DNA of 42,365 nt from Actinomycetota bacterium (GTDB lineage: Bacteria > Actinomycetota > Actinomycetes > S36-B12 > UBA5976). The stretch lies in the NCBI GenBank assembly GCA_026393095.1, contig JAPLAV010000069.1, positions 1 through 42,365 of the forward strand, in the 5' to 3' direction. Shown here piece after piece: positions 1 to 9,410 of this stretch; position 1 is the stretch's first letter, and the number at the start of each line of letters is the position of its first letter. The notes beneath the pieces were generated by a model. It was given only the letters and a program-made list of their open reading frames with translations. It was not told the DNA's origin and did not search any database. Made by a program: the position numbers and the translations under genes.

Positions 1-378
<378 letters not shown>

Positions 379-510
379 ACTTTGAGATTGATCTCTGGCG
401 ACAAGAAAATAAGCTGAAATGCTTATAAATTTGTCTAACCAAAGGAATTTCATACCGTTATGCGGGCACACTAAGTACCCCCATAAACGGGGTTATTGAT
501 ATTGACTTTC

Positions 511-534
511 TCGGCACACTGTTGAGTTCTCAAG
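511..534 (-). promoter_or_regulatory. rRNA leader antitermination-like (boxA-type) element CTTGAGAACTCAACAGTGTGCCGA
   Basis: Minus-strand motif upstream of 16S resembling the TTGAGAACTCAACAG element in actinobacterial rRNA leaders. Confidence 0.55.
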
Positions 535-605
535 TTGCAGGCGCGCATCAAATAGGCTCTCCCGAGCTTTCTTTGCGGCTTTGTCTTAACTAATCTCGCT
601 GGACT

Positions 606-623
606 AAAAACCCAAAAACTGGG
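606..623 (-). terminator. weak Rho-independent terminator candidate after tyrS
   Basis: Minus strand CCCA-GTTTT-TGGG followed by TTTTT; the stem is only 4 bp. Confidence 0.25.
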
Positions 624-730
624 CCTTCAGGGTCTAAACCGACCTAAGTGCGAGACAAGCAGTAAATCCAACCTTGTGGTTTTACAGCGACAATTACCTA
701 ACTTACTAGATGATTTTTTGGAGGGCAATA

Positions 731-2076
731 TCAGCCCCCTATTTCTACCCCAGCCATAACTTTTTTCCCTCTACGCACAACCAAAAGAGATCCATGAATT
801 AAGTCTGATTTGTTCGGTTTCCAGTTCAAATCAGAGATTCTTTCATTATTTATATACGCTCCGCCTTCTTCAACGGTTCTTTTTGCAGCGCTTTTTGAAT
901 CACACAGATTAGTTTGTTGCAAGATTTCTAAAATATTTGGCAATTCTTCACTAGTTTTTATTTTCGTTAAACCAGCTTCGCTAAGAGCAGCAATCAAAAT
1001 ATCTTTACTTATATCTTTTAATTCACCTTGACCAAATAAAGCTTGAGAAGCAAGTATTACTTGATCACATTGTTCCTTACTATGAGCAAGTGTTGTTAAT
1101 TCACTTGCTAAATATTTTTGCGCTTCGCGTGAAGCTGCATCTGTTTTAGATTTAGAGATCAAATCTTCAATGATTTCTTTTGAAGCAAAGCTAAAGTACT
1201 TCAATAAAGTTGCGATATCTCGATCATCTGTGTTGAGCCAGAATTGGTAAAAGGCATATGGAGAAGTTAATTCTGGTGATAACCAAATTGTTCCAGCTTC
1301 AGTCTTGCCAAACTTATTTCCGTCTGCTTTGACCATCAAAGGAGTAGTTAAAGCATGAACAGATTTAGCCTCAACGCGTCTTATTAAGTCAACTCCAGCA
1401 GTTATATTTCCCCATTGATCACTTCCACCAGTTTGACAGATTTAGCCTCAACGCGTCTTATTAAGTCAACTCCAGCAGTTATATTTCCCCATTGATCACT
1501 TCCACCAGTTTGTAATTGACAATCATATTTTCTATGTAGCTCTAAATAATCATTTGCTTGCAATAGAGCATAAGAAAATTCCGTGTAGGAGATTCCAGAT
1601 GCATTTAATCGAGCAGAAACTGCTTCTCGTTCCAACATGCGATTGATGCTGAAATGTTTACCTAAATCTCTTAAGAGAGATATCGCGTCTAGTTTGGATG
1701 TCCAGTCAAAGTTGTTCACCACATCGCATTTATTGTTGCCAAAAAAATCGAAGTATTTAACCAATTGCTTGGCAATATTTTCAGTCCAAGTAATAACAAT
1801 TTCTTCTTCGTTTAAGTTTCTTTCACCGGATTCTTTAGGGTCCCCAATTAGTCCAGTTGCACCGCCAACTAATGCCAAAGGTTTATGGCCTGCTAATTGC
1901 AGTCTTTTGGCTAGAAGAATTTGCATTAAGTTTCCTAGATGCAAACTTGGAGCTGTTGGATCAAAACCTATATAGAAAGTAATGGACTTATTGTTCAATA
2001 AACCAGACAGCACTTTTTCATCGGTACTTTGAGCTATAAGCCCTCGCCACTGCAAGTCTTGCCACAGATTACTCAT
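731..2076 (-). pseudogene. tyrS: Tyrosine--tRNA ligase, frameshifted by a 77-bp tandem duplication (or assembly error)
   Basis: Two ORFs (1402..2109 and 731..1339) encode N- and C-terminal parts: YIGFDPTAPSLHLGN, QTGGSDQWGNITAG, then MVKADGNKFGKTEAGTIWL. Removing one 77-bp copy leaves 1269 nt = 423 codons in one frame. Start taken at ATG 2076, overlapping the argH stop as ATGA. Confidence 0.93.
1359..1512. repeat. Perfect 77-bp tandem duplication inside tyrS (1359..1435 and 1436..1512)
   Basis: Both copies read acagatttagcctcaacgcgtcttattaagtcaactccagcagttatatttccccattgatcacttccaccagtttg. Confidence 0.98.
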
Positions 2077-3500
2077 AAAATCTCCGGGATTGGATTGTGA
2101 TTTGCCCATTTAATCAAAACAGAAATCTTTTCATTCATTCTACCAATTTGAGCTTTCACGTTTACTGGAGAAGTACCGGAATAACTTGATCTAGCAAGTA
2201 GCGAAGCCTTTACTGTTAAAACTTCTAAGACGTCACTGGTTAAATCTTTAGATACAAAAGATAAATCACTTGCACTAAGTTGATGAACTTCCATATTTTT
2301 ACTTTCGGCTAATTTGACGCATTTGCCGCTAATTTCATGTGCTTGGTTGAAAGGGATATTCTTCTTAACAAGATAATCTGCAATCTCTGTAGCAAGAGAA
2401 TGACCTAAGGCCGCATTTGAACTTAGTTTTTCAGTATTAAATGAAAGAGTTTGAATCATTCCAGTCAATGCAGGTAACAACAACATCAATGTGTCATGGG
2501 AATCAAATACTGGTTCTTTGTCTTCTTGTAGGTCTCTGTTGTAAGCAAAAGGTAAACCTTTAAGTGTTACTAATAGTCCGGTGAGATTTCCAATTAATCT
2601 GCCACTTTTACCTCTTGTTAATTCTGCCGCATCCGGATTCTTCTTTTGAGGCATAATTGATGATCCAGTTGCATATTGATCATCTAATGTTGCGTAGCCA
2701 AATTCAGTTGTAGTTAAAAGGATTATCTCTTCGGCAAACTTTGATAAATGAACACCAATAACAGAACAAATGAAAAGATATTCGGCAACAAAATCTCTAT
2801 CCGATACCGCATCAATTGAGTTTTCACTAGGTCTGGAGAACCCAAGTTGATTTGCAACCCACATTGAATCTGTCACTAAGGCACTTCCGGCTAAGGCGCC
2901 AGCACCAAGAGGGCAAGTATCAACTCTTGCATCCCAATCTGTAAATCTTTCAATGTCTCTTAATAAAGCTTGTGAATGCTTTGCTAGTTCATGACCAAGT
3001 GTTACGGGTTGAGCATGCTGCAAATGAGTGAATCCTGGAGATGCTTGATCAAAGTATTTTGTTGCTTGCTCGTTTATAGCTTTACACAAGCCAACTAATT
3101 CCTGCGAGATGATTCTTGCTGAGCCTCTTAGGAAAAGTTTAAAATCAGTTACTGCTTGGTCGTTTCTACTTCTTCCGGCACGAATTTTGCCACCAATTTC
3201 GCCAACACTTTCGATGATCAATCTTTCGATTGCTGTATGAACATCTTCATCACTGTCATTTGGCTTTAAGGCTCCACTAGAAACTTTGTTATGAATGTCT
3301 TTAATTGCAATTCTTATTTGTTTAGTTTCTGCATCACTTAATAATTTTGACCTATTAAGAGCCTGCACATGAACATCGGTTTGAAGCAAATCAAAAGTGG
3401 CAAGACGCCAATCAAAATGAGTTGACTTTGAAAGATTCGTCATTGCTGAGGCGGTGTCTTTTTCAAAACGACCGCCCCAAAGTTTGTTTGATTGACCCAT
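2073..3500 (-). CDS. argH: Argininosuccinate lyase
   Basis: 475 aa; LWGGRFEKDTASAM and signature GSSIMPQKKNPD. Confidence 0.97.
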   Translation of the reverse strand: MGQSNKLWGGRFEKDTASAMTNLSKSTHFDWRLATFDLLQTDVHVQALNRSKLLSDAETKQIRIAIKDIHNKVSSGALKPNDSDEDVHTAIERLIIESVGEIGGKIRAGRSRNDQAVTDFKLFLRGSARIISQELVGLCKAINEQATKYFDQASPGFTHLQHAQPVTLGHELAKHSQALLRDIERFTDWDARVDTCPLGAGALAGSALVTDSMWVANQLGFSRPSENSIDAVSDRDFVAEYLFICSVIGVHLSKFAEEIILLTTTEFGYATLDDQYATGSSIMPQKKNPDAAELTRGKSGRLIGNLTGLLVTLKGLPFAYNRDLQEDKEPVFDSHDTLMLLLPALTGMIQTLSFNTEKLSSNAALGHSLATEIADYLVKKNIPFNQAHEISGKCVKLAESKNMEVHQLSASDLSFVSKDLTSDVLEVLTVKASLLARSSYSGTSPVNVKAQIGRMNEKISVLIKWANHNPIPEIL

Positions 3501-4636
3501 TTATTTACTCTTACGATCCCTGTCTGCCGCAATTTTTGCGGTCATACCAAAGATTTCAATAAAACCTTTAGCCCATGATTGATCGTAAGTATCTTCAGAG
3601 TCATAAGTTGCAAGGTCGTAGCGATAAAGAGATTCAGCACTCTTTCTTCCAGTTACTACAGCTTTTCCTGCATGCATTCTCATGCGGATATCACCACTGA
3701 CGTGTTTTTGAGTTTCTTCAATGAACACATCAAGTGCTTGTCTTAATGGAGAAAACCACAGACCGTCATAAACTAATTCACCCCATCTTTGTTCCACGCC
3801 TCGTTTAAATCTAGAAAGTTCTCTTTCTAAACAAACATTTTCTAATTCTTGATGAGCAGTAATTAAGGCAATTGCTCCTGGCGCTTCATAAACTTCTCTA
3901 CTCTTAATTCCCACAAGTCTGTCTTCCACCATGTCAATTCGGCCAATACCTTGAGCACCAGCTCTTTTGTTCATGATCTCAATTGCTTGCAACATGGATA
4001 CAGCTTGTCCATCAATGTGAGTTGGCAATCCCTTTTTGAAAGTGATTAATACTTCATCAGCATCTCTTTTTTCAGCAGGATTTTTTGTATAGGCATAGAT
4101 ATCTTCAATTGGTTCATTCCAGATATCTTCTAGAAAACCAGTTTCTATAGCTCTACCCCACACGTTTTGATCAATGCTGAAAGGATTCTTTTTATTAACA
4201 TCGATTGGCAAATTCTTTTCTGCCGCAAAGATGATTGCTTTGTCGCGAGTCATTCCAGAATCTCTTACGGGTGCAAAGACTTTTAAGTCTGGATCAAGGG
4301 CAAGGCATCATGTTTTTTCGCAGCTTCAACTAAGTATTTTGAAATAATCGGACGAGATAAACTTGAAACCAAAGGATATCTATCCATGTAAAGTGCATTT
4401 GCTTTTAAAGCTTGGGCACAATATTCATTTGCGAATTCTTCTCTTAAATCTAAAACTTCAGCAGCAACAGCGCCACAATCAAGTGCACGTTGTTTTATGA
4501 CATTCATGTCTTCGCCACCTTGACCGACATCTGCGGCAACGGCTACTACTTCAGCACCAGTTTTATCTTTGATCCATTCAATAGCAACAGAGGTATCAAG
4601 ACCACCTGAATAAGCTAAAACAACTTTCTTGCCCAC
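3501..4636 (-). pseudogene. argG: Argininosuccinate synthase with internal deletion and frameshift (or assembly error)
   Basis: N-terminal ORF 4283..4636 (GTG start, [15 protein letters not shown]) and C-terminal ORF 3501..4253 ([17 protein letters not shown]...). A second frame at the junction reads [20 protein letters not shown]. The usual HGCTGKGNDQVRFE segment is absent. Confidence 0.93.
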
Positions 4637-4666
4637 TTTTTCCTCTTCCTTTTGTTCAATATCAGC

Positions 4667-5158
4667 CTATCGGCGAAACTGAACGTATTCCCATATTTGA
4701 CGTGCGACGGACTCTCCGTCTTTTAAACCCTTAGTTATAACTAAAACTGTGTTGTCACCAGCAATTGTGCCAATCACATTTTCTAACGCAGCGTGATCAA
4801 CAATTGATGCCACAAATTGCGCAGCACCAGCTGGTGTGTGAATCACCGCAAGATTGGCGGAGTGATCTACACCTACAACTAAATCACTGGCAAGTTTTTC
4901 GAGCCGATTTCTTGCTCCCCCAGAATCACTTATGCGATCTGGATCAGAAACTGGAATCGAATATTTGACTTGACCGTTGTTGTCGTCAGATTTTATTGCG
5001 CCCAAATCATCTAAATCTCTAGAAAGAGTTGTTTGGGTAACTTCGAATCCTTTTTTCTTAAGTTCAACCAATAACTCGTTTTGTGAAGCAATGGTTTTGT
5101 TTGCCAGAACTTCTTGTATTAAGTGTTGTCTAGCAGTTCTAGATTCGGCATATTTCAT
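4667..5158 (-). CDS. argR: Arginine repressor
   Basis: 163 aa ArgR-family protein with N-terminal winged HTH (VTQTTLSRDLDDLGAIK) and C-terminal hexamerisation/Arg-binding region (GTIAGDNTVLVI). Confidence 0.96.
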   Translation of the reverse strand: MKYAESRTARQHLIQEVLANKTIASQNELLVELKKKGFEVTQTTLSRDLDDLGAIKSDDNNGQVKYSIPVSDPDRISDSGGARNRLEKLASDLVVGVDHSANLAVIHTPAGAAQFVASIVDHAALENVIGTIAGDNTVLVITKGLKDGESVARQIWEYVQFRR

Positions 5159-6321
5159 TTTTTTAATCCTTTCTTAACATTTCTTATAGCATCATCAATG
5201 ATTTCTGCGCATCTTTTAACTTGATCAATATTGACAATAAGAGCAGGGGCTAATCTCAGAGTGTTTTCATTTACAGCATTGAGAAGTAAACCCAATTTTC
5301 TACATTCTAATTCAACGTCTTTTGCCATTACATCTTTTAAGCCAACTCCTAATAACAAACCTCTTCCTCTTACTTCAGTAACACCTTCAATTTGGGTGAT
5401 TAGTTTGATCAACAATTGACCCATATTTGTTGCATTGTTTAATAGGTCTTCTTTTTCAATAAAATTAAGTGTGGCAAGAGCTGCACTAGCCACAACTGGA
5501 TTACCGCCAAATGTGGATCCATGTTGACCTGGCTCAAATAACTCTTTAGCCTCTCCTGTTACCAACATTGCTCCCATTGGTAAACCTCCACCAAGTCCCT
5601 TGGCCAAAGTGATTACATCGGGTTTGATACCAGATTTTTCATAACCAAACCAATTTCCAGTTCTACCTAAACCTGCTTGAACCTCATCCATGACAAGTAA
5701 AGTTTTGGTTTTAATGGTTTTACTTCTCACGGACTGTAAAAATTCATCATTGCAAGGAGTTACTCCACCTTCTCCTTGGATTGATTCCAAAAACACAGCT
5801 GCTGATTTTCTTTTAATTTTTCTATAACCAGATTTGGTGTTTATATCGATAAACTTCACATCGCCAATAAGTGGTTCAAATGGTTTTTGCTTAGCCAATT
5901 GTCCAGTGATACTTAAGGAACCCATAGTTCTTCCGTGAAATGAATTATGTGCTGCGATTAATTGTTTTTTACCAGTTCTTCTGCTCAGTTTGATTGCTGC
6001 CTCGTTTGCCTCAGTACCAGAATTGCAAAAGAAAACTTTTGCATCAAAATTGGTTATTGCAATTAATTTCTCGGCTAGTTTTATGGATGGATCATTGGCA
6101 TAAAAATTACTTGTGTGAGAAAGCTTTCTAATTTGATCACTAACTGCCTCGATAATTACCGGATGTGCATGGCCCAAAGAGTTAACAGCAATTCCAGAAA
6201 GAAAATCTAGATAGATACTTCCTTGAGAATCTTTAACAATCACACCTTCTCCTGCCACAAGTTCGATGGCTGGAGTTCCATAATTGTTAAGAAAAAGGTT
6301 GTTCCAGTTGAATGAAGTCAT
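5155..6321 (-). CDS. argD: Acetylornithine aminotransferase
   Basis: 388 aa class-III aminotransferase; LLVMDEVQAGLGRTG and DVITLAKGLGGGLPMGA. Confidence 0.96.
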   Translation of the reverse strand: MTSFNWNNLFLNNYGTPAIELVAGEGVIVKDSQGSIYLDFLSGIAVNSLGHAHPVIIEAVSDQIRKLSHTSNFYANDPSIKLAEKLIAITNFDAKVFFCNSGTEANEAAIKLSRRTGKKQLIAAHNSFHGRTMGSLSITGQLAKQKPFEPLIGDVKFIDINTKSGYRKIKRKSAAVFLESIQGEGGVTPCNDEFLQSVRSKTIKTKTLLVMDEVQAGLGRTGNWFGYEKSGIKPDVITLAKGLGGGLPMGAMLVTGEAKELFEPGQHGSTFGGNPVVASAALATLNFIEKEDLLNNATNMGQLLIKLITQIEGVTEVRGRGLLLGVGLKDVMAKDVELECRKLGLLLNAVNENTLRLAPALIVNIDQVKRCAEIIDDAIRNVKKGLKK

Positions 6322-7223
6322 TCTTTATCCATACTTTCGATAACCATTGTTCCTGTACCAGAATCAGTAAAGACTTCAACAAGTACAGCGTGCGGTGCAC
6401 GGCCATCAATAACGTGAGCTCTTTTAACTCCTGCTTCAATTGCTTCTAGGCAAGCTTGCATTTTAGGTTTCATTCCTTCATCAAGTGATGGCATTAATTT
6501 CTTTAATCCTGCGATATCAACTGTTGGTATCAATGTTTTCTCGTCAGGGTATTTCTCCATTAAGCCTGAAACATCTGTGAGAATTACCATTTTGTGTGCC
6601 TTCATTGCAATAGCTATTGCTGAAGCAGCAGTATCGGCATTCACGTTATAAATCTTTTTGGCTTTGTCCATTCCCAAAGTTGAGATAACAGGAATTTGGC
6701 CTGATTCCAAAACGTCAATGATTTGCTTAACGTCAACTTTTACTACATTTCCAACTAAACCAATATCAATTTTCTGATCATTATCTTTCAAGTAAAACTT
6801 TTCAACTTCAAGTAAAGAATTAGAATCTCCACTCATGCCAACAGCAATTTTGGCGTTCTCATTGATATTTGATACTAAATCCTTTTGGATTTCGTTAACT
6901 AAGACATCTTTTACGATCTTTATTGATTCCTCTGTTGTCACTCTGTAGCCTGACTTGAATTCAGACTTAATTCCTGATTCCTCTAATTTCTTGGAAATTT
7001 GTGGGCCTCCACCGTGAACCACTATTGGTTTTAATCCTGCTAGTTTCAAAAAAACTACATCTTGAGCAAATTGTTTTGACAGTAAAGGACTTGTCATAGC
7101 ATTTCCGCCAAATTTAATAACAACTATTGATTCCTGGAACTTCAATAGCCAAGGGAGAGCTTCAGCCAACACTGCTGCTTTTTGCAAGGCCCCTTCTTGT
7201 CTAATTTGTTGGGTATTTGTCAT
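6318..7223 (-). CDS. argB: Acetylglutamate kinase
   Basis: 301 aa; VVIKFGGNAM, PIVVHGGGPQI, YNVNADTAASAIA. Confidence 0.97.
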   Translation of the reverse strand: MTNTQQIRQEGALQKAAVLAEALPWLLKFQESIVVIKFGGNAMTSPLLSKQFAQDVVFLKLAGLKPIVVHGGGPQISKKLEESGIKSEFKSGYRVTTEESIKIVKDVLVNEIQKDLVSNINENAKIAVGMSGDSNSLLEVEKFYLKDNDQKIDIGLVGNVVKVDVKQIIDVLESGQIPVISTLGMDKAKKIYNVNADTAASAIAIAMKAHKMVILTDVSGLMEKYPDEKTLIPTVDIAGLKKLMPSLDEGMKPKMQACLEAIEAGVKRAHVIDGRAPHAVLVEVFTDSGTGTMVIESMDKE

Positions 7224-8371
7224 GTTGAATATGCCGAATTCTCGTGCACATATTGGGTTGATAAATCATTTGTAAAGATTGTGGCTTTGTCGCTTCCCAT
7301 CTTTAAATCAACTCTGATGTGAATTGATCTTTCCTGAAGATCAACTTTGTCTGAAGCCGCTATAGCTGAACCATTTCTGCAAACTTGTAATCCATTTAGA
7401 TAAACATCTATAAAATCAGAATTTAGCGTCGCTTCTGCTGTACCTACCGCCGCTAGAATTCTTCCCCAGTTTGGATCTTCGCCAAACATGGCACATTTCA
7501 ACAAATTATTTCTCGCTATGGATCTTCCGACGCTTACAGCATCACTTTCACTCTTCGCGTTGACAACATCAATTGTGATTACTTTTGTTGCTCCTTCAGC
7601 ATCATTAATCAATAATGAAGCTAGTTCTGACATTAAAAGTTGTAATTGTTTCTCAAAATCTCCCTTACTTGGTTTGATACCACTGGCTCCAGAGGACATC
7701 AAAATAACTGTGTCATTAGTTGAAGTGCAACCATCGGAATCAATACGATTAAGGGTTTTATCTGTGGCACACTGAAGTATTAATTGATGATCTAAATCGG
7801 AGATATCAGCATCTGTTGTGATAACACAAAGCATGGTTGCCATATCTGGAGCAAGCATTCCTGCACCTTTTATAATTGCTCCAATATTCCAACCTTGAGT
7901 TTCTAACTTCGCAGTCTTCTTATGGGAATCAGTTGTAATGATTGCTTCTGCTGCATCATCACCGCCATCGTTTCTCAAAAGCTGGTGCGCTTGTTGAATT
8001 CCCTTAATTAATCTAGGCATGTCGAGTCTGTTACCGATCAAACCAGTTGAACACACTCCAACTTCGATTGCGCCAATGGAAAGCAGTTCTGCAACATATT
8101 CAGCTGTTTTATGTGAATCGGCAAAACCATCTGGTCCGGTGCAAGCATTAGCGCCACCACTATTCAACACAACTGCTTTCAACTTTTTATTCTTAATGAC
8201 TTCCTGAGTCCAAATAACAGGAGCTGCTTTGACTTTATTTGATGTAAAAACGGCGGCAGCGTCATATTTAGGACCTTGGTTAAGAATCAAAGCAACGTCC
8301 TTTTTGCCGGATGATTTTAGCCCTGCTGAAACACCACTTGCCAAGAATCCTTTTGCCGCGGTAACGGTCAT
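7220..8371 (-). CDS. argJ: Bifunctional ornithine acetyltransferase / N-acetylglutamate synthase
   Basis: ArgJ family; GMLAPDMATMLCVITTDA. Start set at MTVTAAKGF, giving a 4-nt ATGA overlap with the argC stop instead of the longer ORF-track start at 8410. Confidence 0.96.
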   Translation of the reverse strand: MTVTAAKGFLASGVSAGLKSSGKKDVALILNQGPKYDAAAVFTSNKVKAAPVIWTQEVIKNKKLKAVVLNSGGANACTGPDGFADSHKTAEYVAELLSIGAIEVGVCSTGLIGNRLDMPRLIKGIQQAHQLLRNDGGDDAAEAIITTDSHKKTAKLETQGWNIGAIIKGAGMLAPDMATMLCVITTDADISDLDHQLILQCATDKTLNRIDSDGCTSTNDTVILMSSGASGIKPSKGDFEKQLQLLMSELASLLINDAEGATKVITIDVVNAKSESDAVSVGRSIARNNLLKCAMFGEDPNWGRILAAVGTAEATLNSDFIDVYLNGLQVCRNGSAIAASDKVDLQERSIHIRVDLKMGSDKATIFTNDLSTQYVHENSAYST

Positions 8372-9381
8372 TTCTGTTCGACCAAACCTAGAATTTGATC
8401 CCAGCCACACATAAGATTCATATTTTGAATGGCTTGGCCACTAGCACCCTTAATTAAATTATCAATAACACTCACAACCGTTATTTGATTAGTATTTTCA
8501 TCATTACTTATTTGTAGATAACAATCATTGGAATCAATAACCGCAGATGTCTGTAAATTTGAATCTTGGATAATTCGAACAAAAGGCTGATTACTGTAGT
8601 AATCCTTGAAAATCTGAGCAACTTCACTAGATTTAAGTGGCTTCTTCAAGATCGAAATACAGTTTGCTAATATTCCTCTTGGCATTGGTGCCAAGATTGG
8701 ATTAAAAGATATTGATAAATTATTTCCCTTTATTTCTGATAAAGCCTGTTCTATTTCAGGAATATGTTGATGAGTTCCATTGAGTTTGTAATTTGATAAT
8801 GATCCCATCACTTCACTTGCTAGTAACGACTGTGACGGCTTCTTTCCTGCTCCTGTTGTTCCACTTGCGGCAACTACTGTCATAAATTTCTGATCGATCA
8901 AGTCATGCTTAATCAAAGGTGCAAAAGCTAGGGTAATTGCAGTTGCATAGCATCCAGGATTAGCTACCTTGCTCGACTTCGATATCTTTTCAACATTGTT
9001 TTCCAATTCAGGCAAGCCATAAGTCCAGTTACCGGCGTAATCACCTGAATAGTATTTATTCCATTTAAGTGAATCTTTCAATCTAAAATCTGCTCCCAGA
9101 TCAACAACCTTTGTGCCGGGTTTTAATTTGGAAATAAGCCCTGCCGACTCGCCATGCGGCAGGGCTATAAATACAAAATCAGTTTCTGCAATTTTTTCTG
9201 GAGAGAATTCTTCAAATTTTTGGTCATACTTGCCAACCAAAAAAGGATGCTCCCCAACTATCGGAGTGTTAGCTTTGGAATGAGCTATGGCTGACTTTAA
9301 TCTCAATTTGGGATGAGAGTGGATCAAACGAAGTAATTGGCCACCGGCGTAACCCGATGCTCCTATGACAACTGTGTCCAT
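8368..9381 (-). CDS. argC: N-acetyl-gamma-glutamyl-phosphate reductase
   Basis: 337 aa; GASGYAGGQLLRLI, VANPGCYATAITLAFAPL. Confidence 0.97.
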   Translation of the reverse strand: MDTVVIGASGYAGGQLLRLIHSHPKLRLKSAIAHSKANTPIVGEHPFLVGKYDQKFEEFSPEKIAETDFVFIALPHGESAGLISKLKPGTKVVDLGADFRLKDSLKWNKYYSGDYAGNWTYGLPELENNVEKISKSSKVANPGCYATAITLAFAPLIKHDLIDQKFMTVVAASGTTGAGKKPSQSLLASEVMGSLSNYKLNGTHQHIPEIEQALSEIKGNNLSISFNPILAPMPRGILANCISILKKPLKSSEVAQIFKDYYSNQPFVRIIQDSNLQTSAVIDSNDCYLQISNDENTNQITVVSVIDNLIKGASGQAIQNMNLMCGWDQILGLVEQK

Positions 9382-9387
9382 ACGCTA

Positions 9388-9408
9388 ATTATACGCATAT
9401 GCGCATAT
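9388..9408 (-). promoter_or_regulatory. argC leaderless-type promoter (-10 TATAAT) with nested palindromes, candidate ArgR operator
   Basis: TATAAT at 9388..9393 (minus) ends 6 nt before the argC ATG; adjoining palindromes CGCATATGCG (9394..9403) and ATATGCGCATAT (9397..9408). Confidence 0.6.
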
Positions 9409-9410
9409 TC

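Noticed and set aside
810-1031. Plus-strand ORFs throughout the window (e.g. 810..1031, 26192..26719, 36403..36807)
   Set aside because: All are antisense to well-supported conserved minus-strand genes, with low-complexity translations and no family resemblance.
1402-2109. Programmed frameshifting as an explanation for split tyrS
   Set aside because: The frame change is produced by a perfect 77-bp duplication, not a slippery site, so recoding could not restore a normal protein.
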